Assembly: GCA_037013495.1 (NCBI GenBank)
Contig: CM072805.1
Location: 17,766,601-17,830,600, forward strand
Length of the DNA: 64,000 nucleotides
From: Hippophae tibetana
Taxonomy: Eukaryota; Streptophyta; Magnoliopsida; Rosales; Elaeagnaceae
Reading direction: 5' to 3'
Numbering within the stretch: position 1 is the first letter of the stretch; each line of letters starts with the position of its first letter. Below the pieces are notes generated by a model that saw only the letters and a list, made by a program, of their open reading frames with translations, was not told where the DNA came from and searched no databases. Below, piece after piece: positions 11,061-22,440 of this stretch. Made by a program: the position numbers and the translations under genes.

Positions 11061-11360
11061 GCATGACCTCCTTCACACCCAAGAAACTCCATCTCAAGAA
11101 TCAATAATTTTCAAAGAATTTCAAAGGAAAAGATGGATGCCACACCTTCACAAAAATAGGGGTCTAGAGAATGGTCATTGTTTTTTCACTCAAGAAGTTT
11201 GCCAATGAATAAGGATAGGAGATTAGAAGTCCAAACCACTCATTTTTAAAAAAAAATCCTAAGGATCTTGGGACTCCAAAAAACTTCCTAGGAACTCATA
11301 AAGTTAAGAAAATTCTTAAGGAATTTGGGAAGACCAAAACAATTTCAACAACTTAGGAAA
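11061..11360. other. Non-coding stretch beside LTR
   Basis: I see no gene or repeat in this A-rich sequence between the tandem array and the LTR terminus. Confidence 0.4.
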
Positions 11361-12055
11361 TGATGTTGACCCTTTAGGGAAACAACCTAGGAACCTAAGA
11401 ACTCAAAGGAATAGAAATGATTAATTTGCTAAGAATGTGTTGAAGATGATCATATTAGAACCCTAAGAAAACAAAGTCCTTAAAACCCAAACCTTGAGAC
11501 ACCACAAAGGATGATCACTCATTTTGATAAGTCGAATTCAAGTATTCAATGAAAAACACAAGAAGGAAAAGCAAGAAGCTTTATGAAATTTCCTTTTCAT
11601 TAATCAATATTCATTCTTCCTTCCAAATTACATAGCTCTTCTTATTAATAAGCACAAAATCCTAAAAGAAAAAAGAACCCTAGATGAAATGGGCCTAATA
11701 GGCCTATTTAGTTGTGGATTAGGCCTAATCCAACCTTAAAAAGAATAAAAGACTAAAAGGCTTGAAATAAAAAGCCCATAATTAACTAAAATAAAAATTG
11801 TTAAACATAAAAGATCCACAATTAAATAAAAGAGTAAGACTTAAAATAAAAATCACACAATTCATTAAAACAAAAATTTCTAAACATAAAAGGCCCATAA
11901 TTAACTAAAGCAAAAATATTCTTTCTAAATTAATCCTTGCATCCAATTTAATATTCCAAATCTACACCATGTGTAGGATCTTGAAAATATTTATAGGATC
12001 TTGAGAATCTTTAGAATATTTGTAAACATTAACTTGGTTAGTACCTCAATCTCCA
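11361..12055 (-). mobile_element. LTR of a chromovirus-like Ty3/gypsy element (minus strand)
   Basis: Read on the minus strand it starts TGGAGATTGAGG at 12055, just after a polypurine tract, and ends GGGTCAACATCA at 11361. The same sequence occurs on the plus strand at about 33382-34060, ending ATCA at 34060. Inside are leader-like features of plant LTRs, with CTAGGGTT and ATTAATAAG followed by an ATTAATGAAAAG block. The terminal TG and CA support an LTR about 695 bp long. Confidence 0.7.
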
Positions 12056-12062
12056 TTATTCC

Positions 12063-12320
12063 CCTCTTCTTCGAAAAGATTCATCTACAAATCTTAGCTT
12101 TGTAAGAAGGTCGATTTGGTATTATAGATTCAGGTATCATGTCAATTTGAGGCTGTAAGCCTCGCAAATGATGTAATCCATAGGGAATCTCTTCAGGAAG
12201 TTGATCCTCAAATTCTTGCATTAAAGATGCAATGACACTAGGCAAAGATGAGTTCAGATTGTTAGTAAAAATACAAACATCCTTGTACATAAATACAAGT
12301 ACTTGTTTCCTTTCCATCAT
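12063..12320 (-). pseudogene. Chromovirus RT N-terminal stub joined to pol 3' end and polypurine tract
   Basis: The 79-codon minus-strand reading contains LMQEFEDQLPEEIPYGLHHL and QIDMIPESIIPNRPSYKAK, the classic entry to chromovirus RT. Right after the PSYKAK block the sequence jumps to AGATTTGTAGATGAATC and a GAAGAAGAGGGG polypurine tract (12061-12073), which normally lies thousands of bases further on, next to the 3' LTR. An internal deletion therefore removed the rest of RT, RNase H and integrase. Confidence 0.75.
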
Positions 12321-13195
12321 TGCACTCTTAATCTCATGTTTTTTAGCAATTATGCTAACATTTTTATTTTCCTATATTTTCCTATATGTTAACAAGTGAA
12401 TGGAAAATTAAAAACAAAATCTAATTACATGTAAAATATATAAAGTTTTTATTATTACTTGATAAAAATACATTGAAGTATGGTATTTTATTTAATATCT
12501 TTAATAAGTTTATAATATAGTATTATTTAATTTTATTTAAATATTATTTTATCTCATTACATTTTATTTACATTGTAATCATAATATGATTAACTTAAAA
12601 CATAATATTCTATCATTTTGTAATAAAAATTTACATTATAAATAATTATACATTTATTATATTTTTTTATTTTTACTTATTTTATTTAAGTCTATTTAAA
12701 ACAAATAAGATATCACAATTAGTATTATCTCTCATGAAAAATAAATAAGACAAAATAAGATGGATTATAAAAATTAATGGGTTCTATATTAGATTTCATA
12801 ACTATCTCATCTTAATTTACCATCAATTTTAGTCTAAAATTGATAATTTTTTTAAAAATTTAATTAAAAATATCATAAAATAAGTACCAATACACATAAG
12901 ATTTTGAGACCTCAAACTCTATTTGTAATTGTAACTTACATAGTTTTTTAAGATATGAAAAAAAACTCTAATTTTTGTATAACTTAATTATTCTAGTGAG
13001 TTTACTTTTAAATCCACTAAAAAGGTCAGATGTATTTTATACTAATTAAAAAAATCATTTTTTTAACATAAAAAACATATAATTTTTATGTTATACAAAA
13101 ATTAAATTTTTTGTATAATTTTGAAGTATATCTTTAAATTATACAAAAAAAAACAACATGAATTATGCTATATAATAATAAAAAAAAGAACTTAC
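12321..13195. other. AT-rich non-coding stretch
   Basis: No exon or transposon protein is readable. It sits immediately downstream (minus strand) of CNGC exon 3, where the pore exon would be expected if introns were short. Confidence 0.5.
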
Positions 13196-14044
13196 GTGAC
13201 TGAGTACAAAGAAAAATAACAAATTCCAAAATATTAATGCTTTAGGAGAGATACAAGAAATCTTTTGAATTCTCAAATACATAATATATATCGTTGAAGC
13301 TCTTGGAAAATATTGAAACACAATGATAGAGTTAAGATTCTTCATTTTAATCAACTGTTCTGATCTTCCTCCTCCTTTAAAGAAACTTGCAACTAACGCC
13401 TAAAAATATATATATGAGTTTATATATAATTAATATGTAATAAAATTTAAGCAGATTAAACATTATAAACAATTGAACACGAAAGTTAAACAATTATGGT
13501 TGCTATTCTTACTTGTGGAAGAGGAGCAATACACAGAATATCGATTAACATGTTGAAGTAATATACCCAAGAGCGCTTACGTAGACCAAATCCCACTAGA
13601 ACTTTGTAAAGTATACGTTCCAGGAAGAAAATGTCAGTGACTGAACGTAATACCAGAGCAACAATTTTCACATCGTTTTCAATAATAACACACTTTTTAT
13701 CCTTATTTATGTTAGGAATGAATAAGAATAATGTATCCATTGATACTCCAATTGTAAATAAAAATAAATATAATTGGTTCATTCTCATAATGAGGTGGTA
13801 GGAAATGATTGTTTTCTTTATTCTTTTATTTAAATCTGATGATGTAGCATTTTTTGAGTCCTGACGAGATTGAGATTTGGATCTGTTAATTAAAATTGAA
13901 AAAATATCTTATAATCGGATTAATATTATTAATTAAATTAGAAGTATGCTAAGTAAATTAAAAGAGTAAATTGAGTAGTACTAACCTCTCTGTTACGGCA
14001 TTGAGCTCTATATCTCTTTCTTGTTGATCATGACGCGTACCCAT
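13196..14044 (-). CDS. Cyclic nucleotide-gated channel (CNGC) gene, first three exons only
   Basis: Three minus-strand exons join in frame without stops: 14044-13986 (59 bp, ATG then GTRHDQQERDIEL), 13882-13513 (370 bp) and 13399-13196 (204 bp). Donors are GTTAGT, GTAAGA and GTAAGT, and each acceptor is AG (ATTAACAG, TTTTTAG). Exon 2 holds transmembrane S1-S2 and the start of S3: MRMNQLYLFLFTIGVSMDTL, FIPNIN and VLRSVTDIFF, ending IAPLPQ as in plant CNGCs. Exon 3 holds VFQYFPRASTIY (the S4 region) and WNLLFFFVLSH (S5). Family members go on to a pore, S6, a cyclic nucleotide-binding domain and a calmodulin site, about 700 residues in all; only 211 codons are seen. No pore exon is visible to the left, where transposons dominate. 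It is either a truncated gene or the start of one with a very long intron. Confidence 0.85.
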
Positions 14045-14117
14045 TACTAGTAGATCTAAATGCTTTAAAAAGATTGATAATTATATTCAATAAAACTATC
14101 CGGTTCTCAAACGCTAG

Positions 14118-14126
14118 TTATATATA
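14118..14126 (-). promoter_or_regulatory. Likely TATA box of the CNGC gene
   Basis: On the minus strand the sequence reads TATATATAA about 75 bp upstream of the ATG at 14044, which leaves room for a ~45-nt leader. W-box cores (TTGACT, minus strand) lie at 14186-14191 and again at 14499-14504. Position and motif only; there is no expression evidence. Confidence 0.5.
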
Positions 14127-14138
14127 AATTCAAATGTA

Positions 14139-14980
14139 TAATGGGTGGAAGAATTCAAGCCTTGAACTAATTAATGAATTACAGAAGTCAACAAAGTCTT
14201 TGTGCTGAGTTTTTTTATAATAAAATATAAATGATAATTTATATAATTTATCGTTTTTTAAATTTTAAATTAAGTATAATACTATTTAATTTTTATTGAT
14301 TTTAGATTTTATTATTATTATTTAAATTTTATTATAGATTCCAAAAAAATTAAGATTCAAAACTTTAAAAATATATTTTTTAAATACTTTTAAATTTAAA
14401 TAAATATTTCTCTAAATATATATATAATATAAACGTTTTAAAAAGGAAAAAAAATGGGTGGATGAATTCAAGCCTTGACCTAATTAACGAAGTACAGAAG
14501 TCAACAAAGTCTTTGTGCTGAGTTTTTTTTTATAATAAAATATAAACACGTGTGGTTATAATTATAATGTTTTACCTCAAATGAACACCCTTACGTAAAT
14601 AAATATATACATATAAAACAAATATTCTCCACCTTATTTATAAACCTAATATATATGTTATCTACTAGTCTAACAGATTTTCTTTATTATTAGTTGATCT
14701 AGGATGGCAAACTAAGATGATTTTTTTAAAAATTATAAAAAATTATATTTATAATTTATAATAATAAAAATAAAATCTTAAAAATATTAAATAGTTTTTA
14801 ATTAAATGATAATAAGCATTTAACAAGTCTCTTCAATTCTCAAATAATGCTGATTATACATAAAGTGAAATGAGTGAATAAAGTAAAAATGGGTGGATGT
14901 ATTCGAGCTAATTATTGAAGTAGAGATAAGATCAATAAAGTAAAAATGAGTGATGTTTTTTTATATTTAATAAAGTCCCG
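14139..14980. repeat. Direct repeats in the CNGC upstream region
   Basis: A ~90-bp block starting ATGGGTGGA and containing AATTCAAGCCTTGA and AAGTCAACAAAGTCTTTGTG occurs at 14139-14225 and 14453-14546. A diverged, partial third copy is at 14889-14980, and another lies far away at 28168-28262. The first two copies keep the W-box core and the run after GTGCTGAG. Confidence 0.85.
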
Positions 14981-15130
14981 TCTAATCATTAGTTTATAAA
15001 TAAGATTATTTAACTTTTTAATTTTATAAAAAAATAAATTTAAGATCAATTATATTTTTTAAATATTTTTTTATAATTAAATATAATCACTTACGTTTCC
15101 TCCTTCGTAAACTATATCAAATTTGATTCG
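14690..15130. repeat. Copy of a ~440-bp segment also present at 28000-28440
   Basis: Both copies share CTAGGATGGCA, AATAAAAATAAAATCTTAAA, AATAATGCTGATTATA, GGGTGGATGTATTCGAGCTA and ATCAAATTTGATT in the same order with small indels. It is part of a longer pairing between 14.2-20.2 and 26.8-33.2 kb. Confidence 0.85.
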
Positions 15131-15189
15131 AAGGATATGTCTTAATGGTACAAATTTTTACTTACATTTCCAGAATTCATAAAGTTCTA

Positions 15190-16755
15190 AATTTTAAAGT
15201 TTATGTTAAGAGTTCAGAAATTGGTTCTTTCGGGATACTAAATTTAATGGTAAAAATTTTTGAACATGGAAAAAAGTTATGTCTGTTTATCTTTGTGGGA
15301 TGCATAAAATGGGACATGTATATGGATCAATCAGGGTTTCTAGTCAAGATGATATAGAAGCCTATACTAGGTGGGAAGATGATAATGGCTTTGTCACGTC
15401 AATTCTAATTAGAACCATCACTGATGATATATTACAAATGGTGGAGGAATGTGAAAGTGCTGAGGCCATATGGAATACCTTAAGCGATCTTTATACAAAT
15501 GAGTCTGATTTTATTCAAGTTCATGAACTCATGTGTAAAGCTACTGGCATGCAACAAAATGGGCAACCGGTATCTCTTTTTTTTACCAAGCTAAAAAGTG
15601 TATGGGTTGAAATTGACCAGAAACGCCCGTGCAAAATTAAAAATCCAGAAGACCTTCTGTGGTACCAGAAAGAGAAGGAGCTTGAACGAGTACATGCCTT
15701 TTTAAGAGGCCTTGATACAAATCATAATAGTGCTAAAGGCGAATTGCTTCGAATCTCAGCAAGAGAGTCTTGACTACCGCCTTTACATACATCCGTAAAG
15801 ACAAATCTCAGCAAGAGAGTCTTCATCAGGCACAAGTTGAGGTATCAAGCCTAGCCATTCAAGCCAAATCAAAGGCATCTTTCCTCCAGTAGTAAAATTC
15901 AATTCCACTTCATCAACAGGGACCTCTACCAGGTTTTACCAATCGTTCTCGTTCTCACTGCTCTTACTGTAATGAACATGGGCATCTTCGTGAGAATTGT
16001 TGGAAACTGTATCCACACTTGAAACCAAAAGCAGACTACTATGGAGCAAAATGACAACATCATCGTTCTAAAGCAAAAGCAATTGTAGTGCAAATTGTCC
16101 AAGAACCAGACTACTATGGACAAAATCATCCTATGGAATGTAGAGGTATCCTTATAGCTTCAATAGCTGGTCGTGATAAGATTGGTATGATCTTAAATGT
16201 TTCTCACTCTGTTGGGTCTTATACTTGGATTATTGATTCTAGTGCATCTAATCATATGACTTATGATAAATCTTATTTTAATGAGTTATCTTCCCCTTAG
16301 TGTCTTATGTTACGAATGCTAATGGTGAGGCCTTTCATGTCTTAGGAAAAGGGCCAGTTCATATCACTCCATCTTTACAACTCCATAATGTTTTATATGT
16401 ACCTGACTTATCTCATCACTTAATATCTATCCCATAGTTGAATATTGAGTCTAAATGTTCTGTAACCTTTTATCCTATGTATGTGATTTTTCAGGATCTT
16501 CTTACCAGGAAAATAATTGGTCGAGGATATGAGGGGTAGATTGTTCTGTTTGGATCAGAACTACGCAGGGGAGAAACCAGGAGCACGTGCACGCATTGTA
16601 TTGACCTCTAGTTCCGATAAGCTAAGTGAAATTTGGTTGTGACATCGCCGCTTAAGGCATCCGTCTTTTAGTCTTATGAAAAAATATATGCCCACTTTAT
16701 TTATTGGTGTTAGTGAGACTGTTCTACATTGTGAGACTTGTGTTTTGGGTATTAT
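15190..16755 (+). mobile_element. Ty1/copia gag-protease remnant
   Basis: After a frameshift near 15280, a 164-codon open stretch (15279-15773) reads a copia gag: WEDDNGFVTSILIRTITDDI, AEAIWNTLSDLYTNESDFIQ and ELERVHAFLRGLD. A zinc knuckle follows near 15955-15996 (CSYCNEHGHLRENC, full CCHC). Next come a protease start WIIDSSASNHM (16230-16262; Asp kept, the usual Gly is Ser) and the pre-integrase HRRLRHPSF (near 16645) with CETC (near 16735). The element stops there and joins Athila-type sequence at about 16757. Integrase and RT are absent. Confidence 0.85.
15279..15773 (+). pseudogene. Copia gag, largest open segment
   Basis: 164 codons of a copia Gag polyprotein, which forms the particle and binds RNA. 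The ATG at 15279 is only where this frame opens. The true N-terminus is in another frame (15145-15357), and the two overlap at a frameshift. The frame ends at a TGA near 15771, before the zinc knuckle, so no functional Gag can be made. Confidence 0.7.
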
Positions 16756-16756
16756 T

Positions 16757-16975
16757 CATAAATTATTTTTAGTTTTTTCATATTATGATGTTTATGGGTA
16801 TTATCGCTAAAAGTCCTCATAAGACTTTAACTCATCCACTAAGTTCACCTAGGGGTTTAAAGGCTTGTTGCATATACTATTGCAATTGTAAAAATCTACC
16901 AAAATGATTTAGGTTAGTATAGCTTAATTTTTTTATTTTTTTTTTAGGTTTTTAGCACAAAATTGGTTAGGGATT
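16757..16975 (+). mobile_element. Tail of Athila-type 3' spacer before an LTR
   Basis: The sequence around CATATTATGATGTTTATGGG, CCTCATAAGACTTTAAC and GGGGTTTAAAGGCTTGTTGC recurs just before LTRs at about 38200-38400 and 45540-45760. It ends in GGTTAGGGAT next to the LTR start at 16976, as a polypurine-tract region should. Confidence 0.75.
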
Positions 16976-18598
16976 GTAATAAGTGCTTGAAAAGTACTTA
17001 TATTTCATAATTTTAATATGTTTATTTGGAATGAATAGGAATGATTATAGTATTTTATTTGATTATTTATGCATATCTATTTGTTTGGAATTACTGGTAT
17101 GTTTTGTTATAGGTGCTTTTAACTTCACAAAGAGAAATAATGTCAACATTGGAAGACACAACACTTGAAACAATCAAATAGTACATTAAGAGCTTAAAAG
17201 GCTAAACAACCAATATGTAAGGGGCAAATTGAAAATTCAAGACAAACATACATGTTTTAGCAAAATTATGCGTGCCATAGAGGATAGCTCTTTGGAAAAC
17301 ATAATGGGCATGTTGAACTTTCATCTAGTGATAAGATAAAGTGTGTACCTCGGTGCGATTCTCTTGGGTTGAATTACATAAGTATTATTAAGCTTTGTGC
17401 AGCGATGGGGAAAAACTTGTGTCACGCATGTGCTGTAATGTTTTTTACTCCAAACCCCTATTCAACATCTATTCTTATAAATGGAAGCATAGTCTCATTA
17501 GGTTAAAATAGATAGAGATTTAGAATTTAGAGTAGATGTAATATGGTTTTAGTTTAGAACCAGCTCCTAAAGCTAATCCACCACCATATATATATACTGA
17601 GAGAAAATCTTCCAACTGCAAAATAAGATCTAAGGATTTAAAGAAGGTAGTGAAAGTCAATTCAGATATCTGAATTGCTTTTATCAAGAGGGGATAATTT
17701 TATTGTTATATCTTTTATTTCTCTTTGTAACCTGTTGTCTTTCATAGTTAAATTAACTTTTGTTCTTTTAACTATGATTGGTTAATTCTACAGTATGAAA
17801 TTTTAGTAATTATTTCCTTCCAATGATTAAAAAAATAATTTTATAATTTGATTAAATAAAAGTTTTATTTATTTCTTATTTATGTTCTTAAAATCTTTAA
17901 TTATAAATTAATGATGGACCAGTCTTTATTTATAATTATAGAGAATATTTTAGAATTAAATATTAGAAACAACATTTGAACTCAATTGTATATAAATGAA
18001 TAAGAGTTTAATTTTGTTTTATTTATCAATTTCAAGTCTCATCAAAGAAGTTATTGATTAAATGACAGTAAATTAGATGGTTAAAAATATTTTAATTATA
18101 CATTAGTGGTGAACCAAATCTTGATTTATAATTAAATAATATATATACTTTAGATTTATCAATTAATTAATTTCAACCCCGACCAATGAAATTATTAAGT
18201 AATTGAGGATCTTGGTTTATATATTTCCTTTAAAAAAGGAAAAAAGACCCATAAATATAACTTTTTATTTGATACATTTAATTTTTTCTCTCTATAAAAA
18301 GTTATGCTCGTTAAAATCCTATATTTTATCCATCATCCTATGTTCAATTATAGTTTAATTCATTCCTTTAAATTTATTTTCTTTGTTTTAGATATAAATT
18401 TAGTTTAGAACGTATAGTTCTTCTTTGCCAATTGACAATTGTTAGTGTTTAGGAATTATTTTTCTTGATTATATTAAAAAATAATTTAACTTTTTAAATT
18501 AACCATAATTTTTGAGAGATCAACTTAGGGAATATATTTGTCACTTATTATAGGTCACTCGTGCACTTGCGAGCTTTTAATATAAAATCTGTACATCA
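16976..18598 (+). mobile_element. Athila-type LTR, second LTR family (copy 1)
   Basis: It starts TGTAATAAGTGCTTG and ends CGTGCACTTGCGAGC...ACATCA at 18598, about 1.62 kb. The first ~950 bp align with 45762-46720. The terminal CACTTGCGAG block is shared with the other Athila LTRs here (near 40160 and 56700). It is followed at once by a decayed primer-binding site, so it functioned as a 5' LTR, yet it is also preceded by a 3' spacer. Confidence 0.75.
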
Positions 18599-18601
18599 AA
18601 T

Positions 18602-18620
18602 TTTTGACACTATTGTCTAG
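18602..18620 (+). other. Decayed tRNA-Asp-type primer-binding site
   Basis: TTTTTGACACTATTGTCTAG sits directly after the LTR end and corresponds, with several changes, to the Asp-tRNA site of Athila elements seen in better form at 49369 and 56776. Confidence 0.5.
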
Positions 18621-19353
18621 AAATTGGTCTTATAAATTATTTATTTCTTTTCTTTTTACTTATTTTTTGTAATTTCTTTTAGTTTTTATGATTTTTTTTA
18701 TATATATGTAATCTGGCTAGTTATTTTTGTTCATTTTAATTATTTTTCTTTCTTATTTATTTTTATTTTATTTGTTACTTTATGGTGCTTAATTTTAATT
18801 GTTGTTTAACATTAGTACATAGGAGATATGAGATTTATTGAGAATACTCATACTTGTCATATATAAACGTTAAGAATTAAGAGTACAAAGGTTGGATACT
18901 AATGTCCAAGGTACTTTTCTTGAATCTATAATTGAGCTACCATTTGTATAGTAACGAAGGAGTGTGCAAGGTTAATTATTGGCATTGTTACTGTCACTAT
19001 ATAGTTGGAAGAGATGACTTTAAACTATGAATTGAAAAAATTTCATTTTTCCATGTTACCTCCTTCTATGAAATTCCTAATGAAGATCATTTGAGGTGTT
19101 TTACACACACATTAAAATATAAGGTTAAAGTATAGTTAATAACTCTCCCTGTAAGGTTTCTTAATAACTTGTGAGAGAGTATATAATAAGTTTATGGAAA
19201 AATTTTATTCCCATCATAATTTGATAACAAAGTTTACAAGATTTTCTAAAAAAAAGAACAATTTTATAAAATTTGGATGGTTCAAACGTTTACTCAATGG
19301 TTGTGCCACAACTTCCCACTACATTTGCAAATTAATTCTTCTATGATGGGTTG
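18621..19353 (+). pseudogene. Athila leader and gag remnant
   Basis: An A/T-rich leader is followed from about 19040 by a heavily broken gag. It keeps the nucleotide equivalents of the SFYGxPNEDxL, LKDKxKxW and QFFYDGL blocks of the gag at 57.9-58.4 kb. An internal deletion and many stops rule out function. A parallel copy lies at 31496-32349. Confidence 0.65.
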
Positions 19354-20684
19354 ACCCAGTTGAAAAAATGAATAAAAAAAAGATGTTTAAAATGTTTTGC
19401 CTATTGAATGTAACTCAATTGCTATTAAAGCTAAATAAATGCTTCCTCATTTTTTGCATTAATTCCTTACTATTTTCTTATAAAAAACATTTTATACTTT
19501 TTGGGAGTAGTCTTCGTCTATATATATATATATATATTTTTTGATGAAAGAGTCTTAATTTAAGACAAGGAAAAAAAAAGAAATGTGAAATATATAATTA
19601 ACTTTTATTTAATCAATTTTTGTATTCACAATCTATAATTATTATTTTTTAATAAAGTTAAGACTGATAACAAATTTTTTAGTAGCAAACCATAATATAA
19701 GTTTGTTAATAATTGATTGTTGTATTTGGGAGATAAATTTTCGAAATTCTTATGTATTAACAGTGAGAAAAAAAATAAATTTAAGGCTACCGTATGATAT
19801 ATGTAACTTGTTCATTTTTATACTCTATTTCTATTTTATGTTATTTAAATTTTGTGTTTATGATTTATATGTATTTATATTTTTATATTTTTAATTTATA
19901 ATAATTCATTTTTATTCTTATCTTTTCTCTCTATATTATTTCCTACTTTCTTAATAATTTTTCACTGTAGAATAAACAGTGATCTTACTATTTGGGTCCT
20001 TTTGTTCTCTGAAAAGCTAAAAATTATTATTATTATTTTAAATTTAAATTCCAAACTGAGACTTTTTCTGCAAAATCTGCTCCTATATTTAGAACCTCTC
20101 TTTTAATGTAAATCTTCCTTTTGTTTACTACATTTAGTGATTTTAGTTTGCTATGTAATTCACTTGAATTACTTTATTCACTTTAGTTTTACATTTTCAT
20201 TTTAGTGGTGATGATGACTCAATTTATTTTGTTTTTCCTTCATTGTTCATAATTATTATCTTTTTTGGCTAATGCTTATTTTATTGTATGGTTGTAATAT
20301 TAATACAATTGCTTTGCATGTTTACTTCTTATCAATTCTGCTTGTTTTGTGGTACATGTTTATATTTTTTTTTATTAATCTGCTTTTGTAACAGCTTCTA
20401 GTAGGCCTTTAATTTCTTCTTTAATTTTATTTTTATTTTCTACTTTAGTTATCAATAATGTTTTAGTTTATTTAAACTGTTACTTCTTTAGTTGTTACTA
20501 ATCTTTCGTTTTAACAGTTTAGGTGGCCTTACTTGTATTTCTTTTGGGCATTTTGATACTAATTATTTTTTAGTATTTGTTACTTATAAATTTAAAACTT
20601 CTAATTAAGGACAACAAATTGCTTTTGTTTCTTGTTTTCTACTAGGAATTTATCTACATGTTATATAATATCCAAATATTACTT

Positions 20685-20736
<52 letters not shown>

Positions 20737-20861
20737 ATTTAATCAAATAATAATGAACATATCATATAACTAAATAATAATTAATACGGTTGATAATACA
20801 TTTAAATTAAATTCTTAAAATTTATTTGAAATTTAGCATAATCTTCACTATTTTTCTACCT
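19354..20861 (+). mobile_element. Copia-LTR-like sequence
   Basis: It starts near a degraded TGTTGGAAAAATGAA terminus inside the gag remnant and ends CATAATCTTCACTATTTTTCTAC at 20861. The start matches 32350 and 35439, and the end matches 35580-35722. The middle (to about 20210) is shared with 32350-33235. Boundaries beyond these matches are uncertain. Confidence 0.45.
20690..20732. repeat. (AT)n microsatellite
   Basis: About 21 uninterrupted AT repeats inside the copia-LTR-like sequence; the equivalent tract at 35600-35617 is shorter. Confidence 0.95.
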
Positions 20862-22080
20862 TGGGAAAAGCTCTTCTAAAAGAAAGAAGAGGAGTAAGTT
20901 CTCTGGACAGGATGGCCTCTCCATCCCTTCTAAAAGTAAAAACAAAAATGACCATGGATGAACCCTCGTCGAGGCTTGATTCCTCACCACCTTCCCTAGA
21001 CTAACATACCTCACTTCCTCCCAATTCGACTCCCCAAGTACTGATTCACCTCGTAAGGGATTCAAGAAAGGGAAAGGGTGTCATCAATGATCTTACTACC
21101 GATGTGGATGAGCTGGCTCTATATCAGGGTATGGTACCAAAGCAACTCAACCACTATGTGGGTCATCTCTTTGTTATGGCCCACGAGAGGTAGCTTAATG
21201 CCATATGTAAAGACGAGGGCTTAGAGGTCATGATTAGTTGCTTGATGTACCAAGTATTCCAATCTTACATCTCATTTCAAGTGTATGTTTATCTATTTTC
21301 ATGTATATTTCTCATGTTTGACTTCATATCCTTTAGATTTTTTAGTTGCAGCTACTTTATGGGTTGAACAGGGTGTGAGGTGTAGAGTGTTTAAAGCATG
21401 ATCTTGTGCAAAAAATGAGAAGCATGCTTCAACTTGGGTTAAGTACGCCTTGCTATTGGAAAAGGCCAACAAGTGAGAGTTTGAGGCTATAGACAAGGAG
21501 AAAAAACCATCCAAGGCCATTATCGAGCTAAATAATTACGTGAGGCGTGTAGTAGAGCTCGAGAAGGCCTAAAGAAAATCCAAGGTTTATATTAAGGAAT
21601 GTGATCATAGGCTAGTCAAAATAGAAGATAAGGACAAGCACGAGCTTGATTCTATGGCCAAATATCTCTCCTTGAGCATGGAAATAGGTTATGGGCTAGC
21701 CATGGACTATTTTAAAAAAGTGGACAAAAAGAGGGGCTTGGTGAGTATTATTACCAGATTTTGGATATCCTAGTCATACGTGCCTACTCAGTCCCAAGAT
21801 AGGGACAAGGAATAGTCTCATACTTAGGCGAGATTGGTGACAGGACTGAGGTGGATGGTACAAAAGGTGAGATCAGGGACCATTGAAATGGTAATAACTT
21901 GAGACTCCTATTATAGTAGATTCTAAGCCCTTTTTTTATTTCTTTAGAGCTTGATGCCACTCCTACTTGTGTGGTCGTGGGTTGCGCTTTGTAATTTTCT
22001 TTTAAACCATTAATGAAAATTAATCTAATCTTGAGAACCAATTGTGTTTATTCCTAATGGTGCATTTTTATCATTTTATG
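20862..22080 (+). pseudogene. Accessory coiled-coil gene, copy 2 (C-terminal two thirds)
   Basis: It begins abruptly at the block GGAAAAGCTCTTCTAAAAG that also starts the second part of copy 3 (near 53660), and the two copies align to about 22080. The reading gives a basic Lys/Arg/Ser linker, then a domain with DELALYQGMVPKQLNHYVGH and LFVMAHE (near 21110-21190). A GT-AG candidate intron of 71 bp follows (21281-21351), then a long coiled coil (EKANK, DKEKKPSKAI, VEDKDKHELD-like) and an acidic tail. Stops occur throughout, for example a TAG near 21191. The 3' flank (from 21955) matches copies 1 and 3. I infer that it is an accessory ORF of Tat-type elements. Confidence 0.65.
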
Positions 22081-22154
22081 TGTCCATTTATGATGTAAAC
22101 CTACCTCCTTACTTTTGGGAAATTTGTCATTAAACTTTTCTTAACATTATCCCA

Positions 22155-22440
22155 TATAAAAGAGGGTTAGGGTCATTTATTGAATTCAATCAATCTTTTC
22201 AAAATATTTTCCATGTACTTCTCCATATTTTTTATTCAAACATTATGGATTCTGATTGTGCTAACACACATTCAATTTGGGTTTTAAAATTGGAAAATGT
22301 AAGATTTAAGAACGAGGTGAAGGAATTAAAGACCGAGTTGTCCAGACTTGATGATAAGCTAAAGCTTTATGAAGAGATCAAGTGCAAGCTTGCCTTTTAT
22401 ATGGTTTGTGTGGTGGTTTTCTTTTGTGTTGGAAGTTAGA
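22155..22440 (+). pseudogene. Second small coiled-coil ORF, copy 2
   Basis: A TATAAA box at 22155-22160 precedes an ATG at 22245. The 64-codon frame reads LKLENVRFKNEVKELKTELSR, a strong coiled coil, and continues to KCKLAF. It then runs into unrelated hydrophobic residues, which suggests the true sequence was cut at about 22400. Copy 1 has the same layout at 780-1260. Confidence 0.55.

Noticed and set aside
13196..14044. Calling the CNGC piece a processed pseudogene
   Set aside because: Introns with canonical GT-AG sites are present, so it was not retrocopied.
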